This document shows, in pieces, positions 41,027 to 51,200 of a stretch of DNA of 64,000 bases (within the stretch, counting starts at the first letter, position 1; every line of letters begins with the position of its first letter). The DNA is from Heracleum sosnowskyi (Eukaryota > Streptophyta > Magnoliopsida > Apiales > Apiaceae). The notes beneath the pieces were generated by a model. The model was given only the letters and a program-made list of their open reading frames with translations. It did no database searches and was not told the origin of the DNA. A program made the translations under genes and the position numbers. The DNA lies in contig CM061238.1 in the NCBI GenBank assembly GCA_030848705.1, positions 32,642,655-32,706,654 on the forward strand. The letters run 5' to 3'.

Positions 41027-43645
41027 ATGCAGAAATCAAACAGTATCAAGATCCCAGCTTTTGATAAAGAGAACTACAGCATTTGGAAAAGAAAAATCTT
41101 GTTGTTTATCAAAGCTGCAAATCCACTATACCCAGGTATACTCGAGAATGGTCCTTTCATTCCAAGAAAGGAAATTGAAGCCACAACAGTGAATGGTGAG
41201 ATTATTCCTGCACATTGGGTTCCCAAAGATCCCTCAGAAATCTTGGAACCTGAAAAGGAGAAAATGGTGCTAGATGATCATTTGCAACTTATCTTGCTCG
41301 ATTCTCTCACGCTGGATAAAGCCATGTGTGGAAGTGTAATAAGCTGCACATCAGCCAAGGAGATGTGGATCAGGTTAGCCTTACTCTGTGAAGGAAGTGA
41401 AGAGGTTAAGGGCAACCAAAGGCAAATTCTAATATCTCAATATGAGGCATTCATGGCCAAGCCTGGTGAAGACTTAACCTCCATGTTCGAAAGGTTCAGT
41501 AAGCTCTTAACTGAATTACAGATACATGGCAAGTACTATGACAGAAAAGAATTAAACGTCAAGTTCCTGCTCACACTGCCTGATCACCTTGAACACAAGA
41601 CAACAGCCATACGAGAAGGAAGAGATCTCAACACTATAACCTTTGAGACACTTTATGGTATTCTGAAATCCTATGAACTCGAACTCTTTCAAAAGAGAGC
41701 CATACAAAGTGGAACAAGGAACAAGATGGCTAATATGTCAAGTGCCCTAGTAGCACATGTGCCAAGGATCACACAGCCAAGTGAAGTACCACAGATCACA
41801 CAATCAACCCCAACACAGACCTTGAAGATAGAAGAGGTGGTTGAAGATGATGAGAAAGTGGTACTACAGATTAAAGATGTGGAAGATGAAGACTTCTACA
41901 CAATGGAGGAACTGGAAAGCATGGACAACCCTACTATGGCTTACATGGCCAAGAAGTTCAAGAACTTTAGGTTCAAGAAGGATAGGTCATACAAGCCTCA
42001 AGGCCAAGCATCCAAGTTCAGCAAAGGAAGCTCATCAAAGGCTGCTGTGGGAAGTTCAACCAAAGGAGGATACAAAACTGGATTTGTGGATAGATCAAAG
42101 TTCAAATGTTACAACTGTGGAGAACCTGGTCATTTTGCTACTGAATGCAAAAGACCCAAACAGGTTCAAAGATATGAGAAAGGAACTGGTGGATACTCTA
42201 AGAAAAATCAAGGTAGAGCCTATGTGGCTGAAGGAAAGTGTTGGGATGATTCTGATGATGAAGAAGAGGAAGAATATGTTAACCTAGCTCTCATGGCTAG
42301 CACTGATGAGGTAGCATCAACTCCTTCAAGTCAGGTACCTTCACTTGTCTTACTTGATATGTCTACTGATGAGTATAAGAAAACCATTAAAGACTTAAGT
42401 GCTGAAATGTTCAATGTCTATACTAGCTTATCTGCTGCTAATGAGGAAATCTCTAGACTAAGTAAGCTAAATGAAACACTTCAGTCTGAAAATGATTCTC
42501 TTTTTCTCAAAACCAGTTCTCTAGGCTCTTTAGCTCAAGAGAATGCCAAACTTAAAAATGAATTAAAATGTGCTAAGGAGGTTGAGGAATTCCTGAGGAA
42601 TGAGATTGCTGAAAATGAATTTAAGATTAAGGCCTATAGAAACTCATCAAAGATACTTCAGGATTACAATGATAAGCATACAGAAAATCAGTCTGTTGGT
42701 ATAGGTTTTTCTTATGGTAGAAGACCTGGAAAGGAAACTGTGATTCAAGATTGTCCTGGAATAGCTGCTGTCAAACCCACCATTCTCAAGAAAGTTAAAA
42801 CTCCTATTTTCAAAGCTGCTGAAATTGAGTTTGATGAAGAAGCCATGCTCATCAAACAAGAAATTCTTGATGAGGATGAAGGTGTTGACAGCACATTCAA
42901 GGAAGGAAAGGATACTGTCACAATCCCCAAGACAGTAAACTTACCAAGCAATCAGACAGTAAGTTCAAAGGATGTTGTCACGATTGGCAAGACAGAATCT
43001 TTCAAAGATACTGTCAAGAATGATTCCAAGACAGTAACTCTCAAACCTTCTGTCAAGACAGTAGGATTAAAAGATACTGTCAAGGATAGTTCGACAGCAA
43101 CTTCTGAACATACTGTCAATCCAGTGACTCCCAAGTCTAGGAACAGGAATGGTAAGGTAGGTGTCAACAAAGGAAATGGATACACTAATGTTGGAGGTGC
43201 TTCTAGGAAACTATGCAATAACTGTGGATCTACACATCACTTAACACATGTTTGTAAGAAACCAATTGAGGATAAGATCAATGCAACTGAACTCAATGGT
43301 AACTTACACAGAACCCCCCTTTTGCATAGAACTATGAGTGTCTGTAATAACATTGATTGTATGCCATGCAAAATCACTGCCATGAGTACATGCTTTAACT
43401 TACCTGTTCTCTCTATTGAAAAATGCTCATACCTAAACACTGTTGAGACTTCTGAGCCTGCTGGCAACAGCAAAAAGGCTTCATCCACTAAGAAAAGGAC
43501 CAAGTCCAATTCTAAACCTAAGTGGGTGAAAAGAGAAGTCAAACAGGAAGTCTTTGATAATGCTTGTGATGTTGTGACTGGAAGAAACTCAGGGAACACT
43601 GAAACTGCAGGACCCAACAAAGATTGGGTACCATATGCAACTTAG
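41027..43645 (+). CDS. gag: Element D gag polyprotein (872 residues)
   Basis: Particle protein. I chose ATG 41027, 37 bases after the PBS; the frame is open further upstream into the LTR, but that part precedes the PBS. The capsid region is at about 1-240 (SAKEMWIRLALLCEGSEE, MFERFSKLLTEL). A CX2CX4HX4C zinc knuckle (CYNCGEPGHFATEC) lies near residue 360 and a second (CNNCGSTHHLTHVC) near 730. A coiled-coil region lies at about 450-540. Residues about 629-698 are a TV-rich repeat written with the family DNA word. The frame ends in TAG at 43643-43645, with pol in the same phase just after. Confidence 0.92.
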   Translation: MQKSNSIKIPAFDKENYSIWKRKILLFIKAANPLYPGILENGPFIPRKEIEATTVNGEIIPAHWVPKDPSEILEPEKEKMVLDDHLQLILLDSLTLDKAMCGSVISCTSAKEMWIRLALLCEGSEEVKGNQRQILISQYEAFMAKPGEDLTSMFERFSKLLTELQIHGKYYDRKELNVKFLLTLPDHLEHKTTAIREGRDLNTITFETLYGILKSYELELFQKRAIQSGTRNKMANMSSALVAHVPRITQPSEVPQITQSTPTQTLKIEEVVEDDEKVVLQIKDVEDEDFYTMEELESMDNPTMAYMAKKFKNFRFKKDRSYKPQGQASKFSKGSSSKAAVGSSTKGGYKTGFVDRSKFKCYNCGEPGHFATECKRPKQVQRYEKGTGGYSKKNQGRAYVAEGKCWDDSDDEEEEEYVNLALMASTDEVASTPSSQVPSLVLLDMSTDEYKKTIKDLSAEMFNVYTSLSAANEEISRLSKLNETLQSENDSLFLKTSSLGSLAQENAKLKNELKCAKEVEEFLRNEIAENEFKIKAYRNSSKILQDYNDKHTENQSVGIGFSYGRRPGKETVIQDCPGIAAVKPTILKKVKTPIFKAAEIEFDEEAMLIKQEILDEDEGVDSTFKEGKDTVTIPKTVNLPSNQTVSSKDVVTIGKTESFKDTVKNDSKTVTLKPSVKTVGLKDTVKDSSTATSEHTVNPVTPKSRNRNGKVGVNKGNGYTNVGGASRKLCNNCGSTHHLTHVCKKPIEDKINATELNGNLHRTPLLHRTMSVCNNIDCMPCKITAMSTCFNLPVLSIEKCSYLNTVETSEPAGNSKKASSTKKRTKSNSKPKWVKREVKQEVFDNACDVVTGRNSGNTETAGPNKDWVPYAT
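42911..43120 (+). repeat. CTGTC/GACAG word array inside D gag
   Basis: All eight Thr-Val dipeptides in this stretch are written either ACT GTC (four) or ACA GTA (four). The two spellings create the same DNA word on opposite strands (TACTGTC and GACAGTA). None of the other codon pairs for Thr-Val is used. Confidence 0.85.
43643..43645 (+). promoter_or_regulatory. In-frame UAG between gag and pol (D)
   Basis: It has the same position and phase as in A and B. Just after it, TTTTGCAGGGTAAGAAG is conserved with B (TGATGCAGGGTAAAAAG). That stretch looks like a 3' splice site (TTGCAG) overlapping a 5' splice site (GGGTAAG), so splicing is an alternative to readthrough. Confidence 0.55.
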
Positions 43646-43657
43646 AAACATTCTGTT

Positions 43658-46600
43658 TTGCAGGGTAAGAAGAAAAATCAGGTCATGTGGATAATTGACA
43701 GTGGTTGCTCAAGACACATGACAGGTGATAAAGCCCTGCTATCACATTATGTAGAGAAAGCTGGCCCAATCATAACCTTTGGAGACAACAGCAAGGGTTA
43801 CACAGTGGGATATGGCTGTCTGGAAATTGGAAATGTTGTCATTGAAGATATTGCTCTTGTGGATGGATTGAAGCACAACCTACTCAGTGTCAGCCAATTC
43901 AGTGACAGAGGATTTAAGGTTGACTTTGACATGATGGTTTGCAACATCTATCACAAGAAGGATGGAAGCCTCTCTCTAAAAGGGGTCAGAAAAGGAAGCT
44001 TGTTTGTTGCTGATCTAAGCTCAACAAAGAAGGATAAAGTTTACTGTTTTTACAGTAAAGCTACTGTTGGTGACAGTATGCTTTGGCACAGGAAGCTCTC
44101 ACATCTCAACTTCAAGACAATGAATATTCTGATGAAGAAGGAGTTAGTGAGGGGTTTGCCCCAACAGGAATTCTGTCAAGAAGGACTGTGTGAAGATTGT
44201 CAAATGGGCAAACTGAGAAGAGCTGTGCACAAGTCCAAACAAGTAAACAACAACACAGAAGCACTCAAGTTAATTCACATGGACCTCTTTGGACCAGTCA
44301 ATGTACCATCTATGGCCAGAAAGAGGTATGCCTTGGTAATGGTGGATGATTACTCAAGGTACACTTGGGTGAAATTTCTTGAATCCAAAGATGAAGCTGC
44401 TCAAGTGATTATTGATCAAGTCAGAGTTCTTGATAGAACCCCAAACTCAAAAGTTCAAATCTTGAGGAGTGACAATGGTACAGAATTCAGAAATGCCACT
44501 CTTGGAAATTTCTGTAAAGATGAAGGAATTGTACAACAATTCTCTGCTGCAAGAACTCCACAGCAGAATGGAGTTGTAGAAAGAAAGAACAGGACTCTCA
44601 TTGAAGCAGCTAGAACTATGTTGCATGATGCTAAGTTGCCAACATATTTCTGGGCTGAAGCTATCAACACAGCCTGTTATACTCAGAACAGAACCATGAT
44701 CAACAAAACTCATGCAAGTACTCCTTACTGTCTGCTAACAGGAAAGAAACCTACTGTCAAATATTTTCATGTGTTTGGGAGCAAATGCTTTATGATGAAA
44801 GACAACCATGAGAAGAAAGGAAAATTTGACACCAAGGCTTTTGAAGGATTATTCATGGGTTACAGCACAGAAAGGACTGCCTACAGAGTTTATGTCATGG
44901 AACACAGGATTATTGAAGAAAGTGTTAATGTCACATTTGATGAAACCAAGTTTCCAGGACTGCATGAAGAAGGAAAGATGCAGACATTCAGATTTGAGAA
45001 TCAAGGATACCTGGAAGCTGAGGAGATTGTAGATGAAGAACCTAGCTTCACTCAAATTGTTGAAGTTGACAAAGATGCTGTCAACACCACTACTGTCATT
45101 CAGACTCCAGCTCAATCACACACCATAACATCTAACATTCAGAACAGTGTTGACTCTGGAGACAATGAAGAACATGGTGGAGACAATGAAATTGATGAGC
45201 ATTCAACTCAACAAGCTGAAGCAAATGTTCCTGTTCAATCAAGTAGCTTGTCCAGAATCACCAGGTGGACCAAGGACCACACAAATGACCTTATAATTGG
45301 TGATCCCAATTCTGGTGTGAGGACAAGGAACAAAGTCTCTGCTGACAGCATGTTCTCATGCTTCCTGTCACAAATGGAACCCAAGACAATTGATGAAGCA
45401 TTGTTGGATTCTGACTGGGTGATAGCCATGCAAGAAGAGCTAAATCAGTTTGAAAGAAACAATGTATGGAGATTGGTTCCAAGACCTAAGGGAAAGTCAG
45501 TTATTGAGACCAAGTGGGTTTTCAGAAACAAACTTGATGAAAATGGATTGGTGACAAGGAACAAAGCAAGGCTAGTGGCTAAAGGTTACTGTCAACAGGA
45601 GGGAATAGATTATGATGAGACATTTGCTCCTGTTGCCAGACTTGAAGCTATAAGAATCTTTCTAGCTTATGCTGCACACTGCAACTTCAAAGTATTTCAG
45701 ATGGATGTCAAAAGTGCCTTTCTAAATGGAGAGCTGGAAGAAGAAGTGTATGTGGAACAGCCACCAGGGTTTGAGGATGCTGACATGCATAACTTTGTGT
45801 ACAAACTCTTCAAAGCTTTGTATGGACTAAAGCAAGCACCCAGGGCATGGTATGACACACTTTCCACCTTTCTTCTGGAAAACCAGTTTACCAGAGGAGT
45901 TGTGGACAAGACACTTTTCTACAAGCATCATGGCAAGGACATCATTCTGGTACAAATCTATGTGGATGATATCATTTTTGGTTCTACAAATGAGAAGCTG
46001 TGTGAGAAGTTTTCCCATCTCATGAGTAACAAATATGAGATGAGCATGATGGGAGAATTGTCATTCTTTCTAGGGTTACAAATTCTTCAACAAACTGATG
46101 GAATCTTCATAAGTCAAGCTAAGTATATCAAGGAACTTCTCAAAAAGTTCAACTTGGAAGATTCATCTCCTGCAAGGACACCAATGTCCACAGCAACTAG
46201 TCTGGATCTTGATCCTAAAGGAAAGAAAGTTGACTCAAGCACTTATAGAGGCATGGTAGGATCCCTCCTATACCTAACAGCTAGCAGACCTGACATCATG
46301 TTTGCTACATGTCTTTGTGCAAGGTTTCAAAGTGATCCAAAGGAGTCACACTTGGTAGCCATCAAGAGAATCTTTAGATACTTAAAAGGCACTCCTAACC
46401 TAGGCCTTTGGTATCCTAAGAATACTGGATTTGATCTAATTGGTTACTCAGACTCAGACTATGCTGGATGCAAGATTGACAGAAAAAGTACTACTGGTAG
46501 CTGTCAATTTCTTGGTGGAAGATTGGTATCATGGTTTAGCAAGAAGCAGCATTCAGTTTCTACCTCAACTGCAGAAGCTGAGTACATTGCTGCAGGCAGT

Positions 46601-46906
46601 TGCTGTGCACAAATTCTATGGATGAAAAGTCAACTTCTAGATTATGGTCTAGTGTTAAGAGATATTCCTATTTACTGTGACAACACTAGTGCCATAGCCA
46701 TCTCAGACAATCCAGTTCAACACTCTAGGACAAAGCACATTGATATAAGACATCACTTTATCAGAGAGCATGTTGAACAAGGAACTGTGAAGCTGATTTA
46801 TGTCCCAACTGACAAGCAACTTGCTGACATCTTCACTAAGCCATTGGGTGAAGCAACCTTCAACAGGTTGGTAAGTGAATTGGGAATGCTGAATCTGGTA
46901 TGTTAA
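43658..46906 (+). CDS. pol: Element D pol: protease, integrase, RT, RNase H (about 1080 residues)
   Basis: The frame has no early ATG; codons are counted here from TTG 43658, and the first ATG (43685) lies just before the protease site. Protease Asp is at residue 14 (IDSGCSRHMTG). The integrase zinc region (WHRKLSHLNF to CEDCQMGK) is followed by Asp209, Asp272 and Glu308, the DD35E spacing. RT contains MDVKSAFLNG and YVDD at 768-771. RNase H contains GYSDSDYAGC and STAEAEYIAA. All catalytic residues I can check are present and the frame is unbroken to TAA 46904-46906. Expression probably needs passage of the UAG at 43643. Confidence 0.93.
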   Translation: MQGKKKNQVMWIIDSGCSRHMTGDKALLSHYVEKAGPIITFGDNSKGYTVGYGCLEIGNVVIEDIALVDGLKHNLLSVSQFSDRGFKVDFDMMVCNIYHKKDGSLSLKGVRKGSLFVADLSSTKKDKVYCFYSKATVGDSMLWHRKLSHLNFKTMNILMKKELVRGLPQQEFCQEGLCEDCQMGKLRRAVHKSKQVNNNTEALKLIHMDLFGPVNVPSMARKRYALVMVDDYSRYTWVKFLESKDEAAQVIIDQVRVLDRTPNSKVQILRSDNGTEFRNATLGNFCKDEGIVQQFSAARTPQQNGVVERKNRTLIEAARTMLHDAKLPTYFWAEAINTACYTQNRTMINKTHASTPYCLLTGKKPTVKYFHVFGSKCFMMKDNHEKKGKFDTKAFEGLFMGYSTERTAYRVYVMEHRIIEESVNVTFDETKFPGLHEEGKMQTFRFENQGYLEAEEIVDEEPSFTQIVEVDKDAVNTTTVIQTPAQSHTITSNIQNSVDSGDNEEHGGDNEIDEHSTQQAEANVPVQSSSLSRITRWTKDHTNDLIIGDPNSGVRTRNKVSADSMFSCFLSQMEPKTIDEALLDSDWVIAMQEELNQFERNNVWRLVPRPKGKSVIETKWVFRNKLDENGLVTRNKARLVAKGYCQQEGIDYDETFAPVARLEAIRIFLAYAAHCNFKVFQMDVKSAFLNGELEEEVYVEQPPGFEDADMHNFVYKLFKALYGLKQAPRAWYDTLSTFLLENQFTRGVVDKTLFYKHHGKDIILVQIYVDDIIFGSTNEKLCEKFSHLMSNKYEMSMMGELSFFLGLQILQQTDGIFISQAKYIKELLKKFNLEDSSPARTPMSTATSLDLDPKGKKVDSSTYRGMVGSLLYLTASRPDIMFATCLCARFQSDPKESHLVAIKRIFRYLKGTPNLGLWYPKNTGFDLIGYSDSDYAGCKIDRKSTTGSCQFLGGRLVSWFSKKQHSVSTSTAEAEYIAAGSCCAQILWMKSQLLDYGLVLRDIPIYCDNTSAIAISDNPVQHSRTKHIDIRHHFIREHVEQGTVKLIYVPTDKQLADIFTKPLGEATFNRLVSELGMLNLVC

Positions 46907-47312
46907 TTTACTAAGGTTTCTAAATTTTCAATTTTTTTTTGAAGCTCATGACAGCAATTTCAAACCTGCTGTCAAGAGAAGTTACTGTCTACTTGGTTTA
47001 TGTCTGTTATGTGACAGCATGTGTTGATTTGACTACTCATGTCAGTATTTTTGTGCCAGTCTCATATTTTTAAACCGTGTATGACTTTAATGTGGTTATC
47101 TGTTAAGTTTGAGAGTTAAAAATCCGTTCCATTGGACTTTCACACTCTTTTGCATTAATCTGTAGGATTAAAGGAGGACACGACCATTAATTACTTTTGT
47201 GGTAGTTGTATGGGTACTCTAACTGTTGACCATTAGACTTTAATCCTTAGACGGTTTTGCCTATAAATTAACCTTAGGTTTCACCAGTCTGCTCTCAGTT
47301 TTAAAGTAAATA
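46907..47312 (+). promoter_or_regulatory. Element D spacer with putative promoter of the small ORF (TATA 47262-47269)
   Basis: No ORF. The first 130 bp contain family words (CATGACAGC, CTGCTGTCA, GTTACTGTC, GTGACAGC). TATAAATT at 47262-47269 lies about 45 bp upstream of the small ORF, in the context CCTATAAATTAACC, and would give a short leader. The placement fits a separate transcription unit. Confidence 0.5.
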
Positions 47313-47573
47313 ATGGAAAACAAAGTAGGAATCGAAGTTGGTCTAAAGATGTGTGGTAGTGAACCCTACAATGAAGAAATTGAGGAGCTCTTCGAGGTGC
47401 TCTTGGATGCCCTCGATGAGATAGACGAGGAAAAGGAGGCCAAGGCTAAGGAAGAAGAAGCCAAGGCTGTGGAAGAAGAGAAGGAGCTTCAGGCCCTTCT
47501 TGAAAAAGAAGGCCGCTCTGAAGAAGAGATTAAGGAAGAAGTCTTAGAACTAGTTAATAAAATCATAGAATAA
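47313..47573 (+). CDS. Small acidic sense ORF in element D (86 residues)
   Basis: I do not recognise it. ATG 47313 is in good context (AAATAATGG). The protein is strongly acidic and helical: a 30-residue N-terminal part with two short hydrophobic faces (ELFEVLLDALDEID), then an EKEAKAKEEE-type highly charged helix, probably a coiled coil, ending in ELVNKIIE. It lies between pol and the env-like ORF, behind its own TATA-like box and followed by AATAATAATAAAAG (47605-47620), which resembles a polyadenylation region. It is the positional counterpart of the antisense acidic ORF of element B, but I see no sequence similarity. Confidence 0.55.
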   Translation: MENKVGIEVGLKMCGSEPYNEEIEELFEVLLDALDEIDEEKEAKAKEEEAKAVEEEKELQALLEKEGRSEEEIKEEVLELVNKIIE

Positions 47574-48239
47574 TGTACTCAATGTTCAAGTTTAATGATT
47601 TTATTAATAATAATAAAAGTTCCTGTTTATGTGGTTATTGAGTTTATGATTTGTCTGTGTTAATTGCTTAATATCTGTGTTCAAAAGATTACATTGCTAA
47701 ATCCATAATTTGTCAATATTAAGTTCAGTGTATGAATCAAGCATTCTAATAAGTTCATGACAGAACCATTTCCTAATCGAAGTTACTGTCGTTAAGAAGG
47801 ATACTGTCATGTGTTTCTTGACAGCAACCTTCTTGACAGCAGGAAAAGACTTTCTGTCAAGACTTGTAAAGGATACTGTCATTCATATGCTTAACGGTGA
47901 CAGCAAGTTTTTGCGCAATAGTTGCTGTCGCGCAAAACCTACTGTCACCACCTCCTCTTACTGACAGATTGTTTCTAGCGCACAGGTTACTGTCAACAAT
48001 AGTGGACCGTTGTAATTGGACATTCACCCCACGATTGACAGTGAATAACGGGCAGTAACTCACGTGTTAAGAGAGTGGATTAAGACACGTCCTTTAACTC
48101 CACTTTTTGAGCAAACGTTTGAGAAACCCATATTTATTCTCCAGTTACTCAGACATATCACTCTCACAAAACTCAAGGCAAAATACTTTTCTTCAAGCAA
48201 AAAGCCACTTTCTCACTTTCTTCTTCTCTTGAAATCTCC
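47574..48239 (+). other. Element D leader region before the env-like ORF
   Basis: No ORF. 47780-48060 carries about a dozen family words in both orientations (for example GATACTGTCATG, CTTGACAGCAACC, CGCAATAGTTGCTGTCGCGC). The last 100 bases are CT-rich and leader-like up to the ATG at 48240. A promoter or splice acceptor for the env-like mRNA would be expected here; no clear TATA box stands out. Confidence 0.5.
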
Positions 48240-51200
48240 ATGGCCCCCAAACAGACTCTCTCTCAAACAAACTTTGCTGGCATCTTTTCCCCAAATGATG
48301 CTGGTGAGGATTTCAAAGGACTGGTGTTTTTCTTGAACAAGTCCTATCTTCGTTCAGCCATTACCTCAACTCCAATTCTCGACCTAGACAAACTTGAGGA
48401 ATTTTGGCGCACTGCTGTTGCTCAAACTGAGGGTGAAAACCCAGCTATTCAATTCACGATTAATGGGCAACAATCCATTCTCACAGCTGAGGTCATCAAT
48501 ACTGCTCTTGGAATTACACTGGAAGCAGGCCAAAACTTTGCTCCACTTGCTAATGATGACACTCTGAAGAAGCTCTTCTTGAAGATTGGGTATGCAGGCC
48601 CTATTCTCGAAGAGGGAACAACCAAGTGGTACCCGTCTGGTGAAATGGACAGGAAGTATCTAAGGAAGGAGTGGAGCATGATATTTGATGCAATGGTCAA
48701 GGTGTTCTCTACCAAGTCCACAGGCTGGAATGGGATACCCTCCTACATCAAGAAACTGACACATTCTCTTGTCCATGGATACAAGGTGAATGTTGGAGCT
48801 CTCCTCATGGCACAACTCAAAGCTGCCATAGGTAAGAAGGTATCACACTACCCTCGCTTTCTTATGATGTGTATCAATACTTTCTGTGACTTTAATAATG
48901 ATGCCCCTCGTCTAGAGGTTTGTTCTGTCTTGAAAAAGAACACACACACACTGTTATCTTCACAGGATCTAAATGCACATATTCCACTTTGCTTCACTCA
49001 GCACATGGTTGATCAAGTGACCAACCTTGATTATCCATTACCTACTGGTTATGATTCTTTTTCTCTTGAGGATGAAGCTGGATTAGACCCAAATTCAGTT
49101 AACCCCCATTCAACACCATACACTCAGCCTAGGCCCTCTAGACTTCCCAAAGCCCAAAGAGAAGCCTTGCAAGAATCCAGAAAAAGATCCTTAGAAGCTG
49201 ATGTTGGTGGTAGCTCTGTTAGTCAAGAGGGAGACACTGCACCTAGTGTAGCAAATAAGGAAGGTAGTCAAGCAGAACCCACAGTGGTTCCCCCTGAGCC
49301 TAGGAAGAAGAGAGCTAGGAGGACCAAAACCACTGTCAGCCACCCTGCAGTCTCCCAAAAGACTGTGGAGGAAACCAGGGAAATAAACTCCTCCCTAGAT
49401 GTGCCTTCTCAACAAGGTGCTTCTATTGAAATTGGCCTGTCTCCCAAGGCACCCTGTACAGAGTCTGCACATACTCATGGTTCCCAACCTGAGATACCCC
49501 CACTTGAAGAAACACACAGTGAGTTAGGGCACAGTGAGGATTTCTCTACTCCTATTGATGGTTCACATGTTTCATCTGTGAATCAGCCCCCACTCTCTAC
49601 TACACTTTCACCTTCTTCCTTCCCTACACATTCTTTTGTTTCTTCTCCACAACCTAGAGAAGGGGACAGTCCCAACCCTTCAGGTTTTGATCATCCATCT
49701 CCAATCATGGATGAGCCCCCCTCTAGTGGTCCACAAGAACCCATTTCTCAAAGTGAGATGGACACCACTCCTCCAAACACTGAGCTAGGGCAAAGTGGTA
49801 TTTTGTCAGAAACTGAAACAGCCAACACTTTGTCTGACCTCCAAGGAGCATCTTACCTTCAGGAAGATGCTGTCACAGCCTCTGTTGCTGTCAAAGACAC
49901 TGGGGATGCTACTGTCCTGGGCACAGCTACTGTCAAAGGTGGAGAGAAAGATGCTGTCACTACAGAACATACTGTCACTCCACCTCCCAAAGATGCTGTC
50001 ATGCCAGAACCTGCTGTCCAGACTACAACTGACAGTCCCATTCCTCCCAAAGATGCTGTCAAGTCCTCCCAGCCTAATTTTGATGCTGTACTTGTTGAGG
50101 ATGCCTCTGATGATGACCTACCTCTTGCCAAACTCCTAAAGGTACATTCTAAATCTTCTCCTTCCATGCATGTTAGTACTGCTCATACCCATGCATCTAG
50201 GTTGAGTGAGGGTGTGCAAAAGAAAAGAGAGATACAAGAAAAGAGAGGTGAGCATAAAAATGAGAGGCAGCCAAATGAGCTGGCAAAAGGAGAGGGACTT
50301 GAGCATGTCCAGAGAGATATTGAGGGAGCCCACACTATTCAGGCACTAGGCCTTGAGAGTCAAACTGTGAGGGGTGATGAGATCACTCAAAAACACCCTG
50401 AGAGTGTGAGAACCCCCATAGCCTCCAAGCCCCTGTCTTTTCCTTCCCCTCCAAGAAGGTTAAGGTCTGGTGGCCCCTCTGCTACTTTTGGTAACAGGAT
50501 TGCAGCTCTTGAAGGACAGTGTGCTACTTTGGACTCCAAGCTGGACTCTCTCTCTCAACTGGTGGTTGATGGTTTTGCTGCTACTCAACTTTCTATTCAG
50601 TTCCTTACTGACCTGGTAGCTGCCAACTCAACTAAGGGGGAGAAGGTAGCAAGATCAGAATCAATGCCTATTCAAGAATCAGGTGGAACTCAGGGGGAGC
50701 CTGTAGCTGTGAAGACCAGAGGGGGAGCTAAAAGGAAAGCAATGTCTCAGGGGGAGCAAGTCAAACCAAGCAGTGCAAAACCACAGGATAAAGCTGAACA
50801 GACTATTGAAGTGGAAATGGATGGAGAAAGGGTGTTAATGTCAAAGGAAACTCAAGATGCATTGCACAGAAGACCTGCATCTAGACATCCAATCTTGCCT
50901 CCTGTGGTGATTAGAGAATCTATTCAAGAAACTCAAGAAACTGCTCTGCACAAGAAATGGAGAGAAATGGAGGAACAAAACAAACTTGGGAAAGGTAAAG
51001 GGAAACTGCCTGAATCCATCCATAAAGGAACTACTTGGTCCAATGGTACTGAGTATGATCAAGAGGAAGCCAATGTCTTGATGGTGGATTACAGGGAGAG
51101 CACATTACACAACCATGACAATGAGTTTAGCAGTTTGGTGGAAGAAGCAATGAATGCTCCTAGCAACCGTCCAACCAACACCACAAACCTGTTAAAGGAA

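Noticed and set aside
51001..51062. Reading the env-like ORF of D as a true viral envelope glycoprotein
   Set aside because: No signal peptide, no clear transmembrane helix and no cysteine-rich ectodomain were seen; only one weak hydrophobic stretch near residue 1001-1020.
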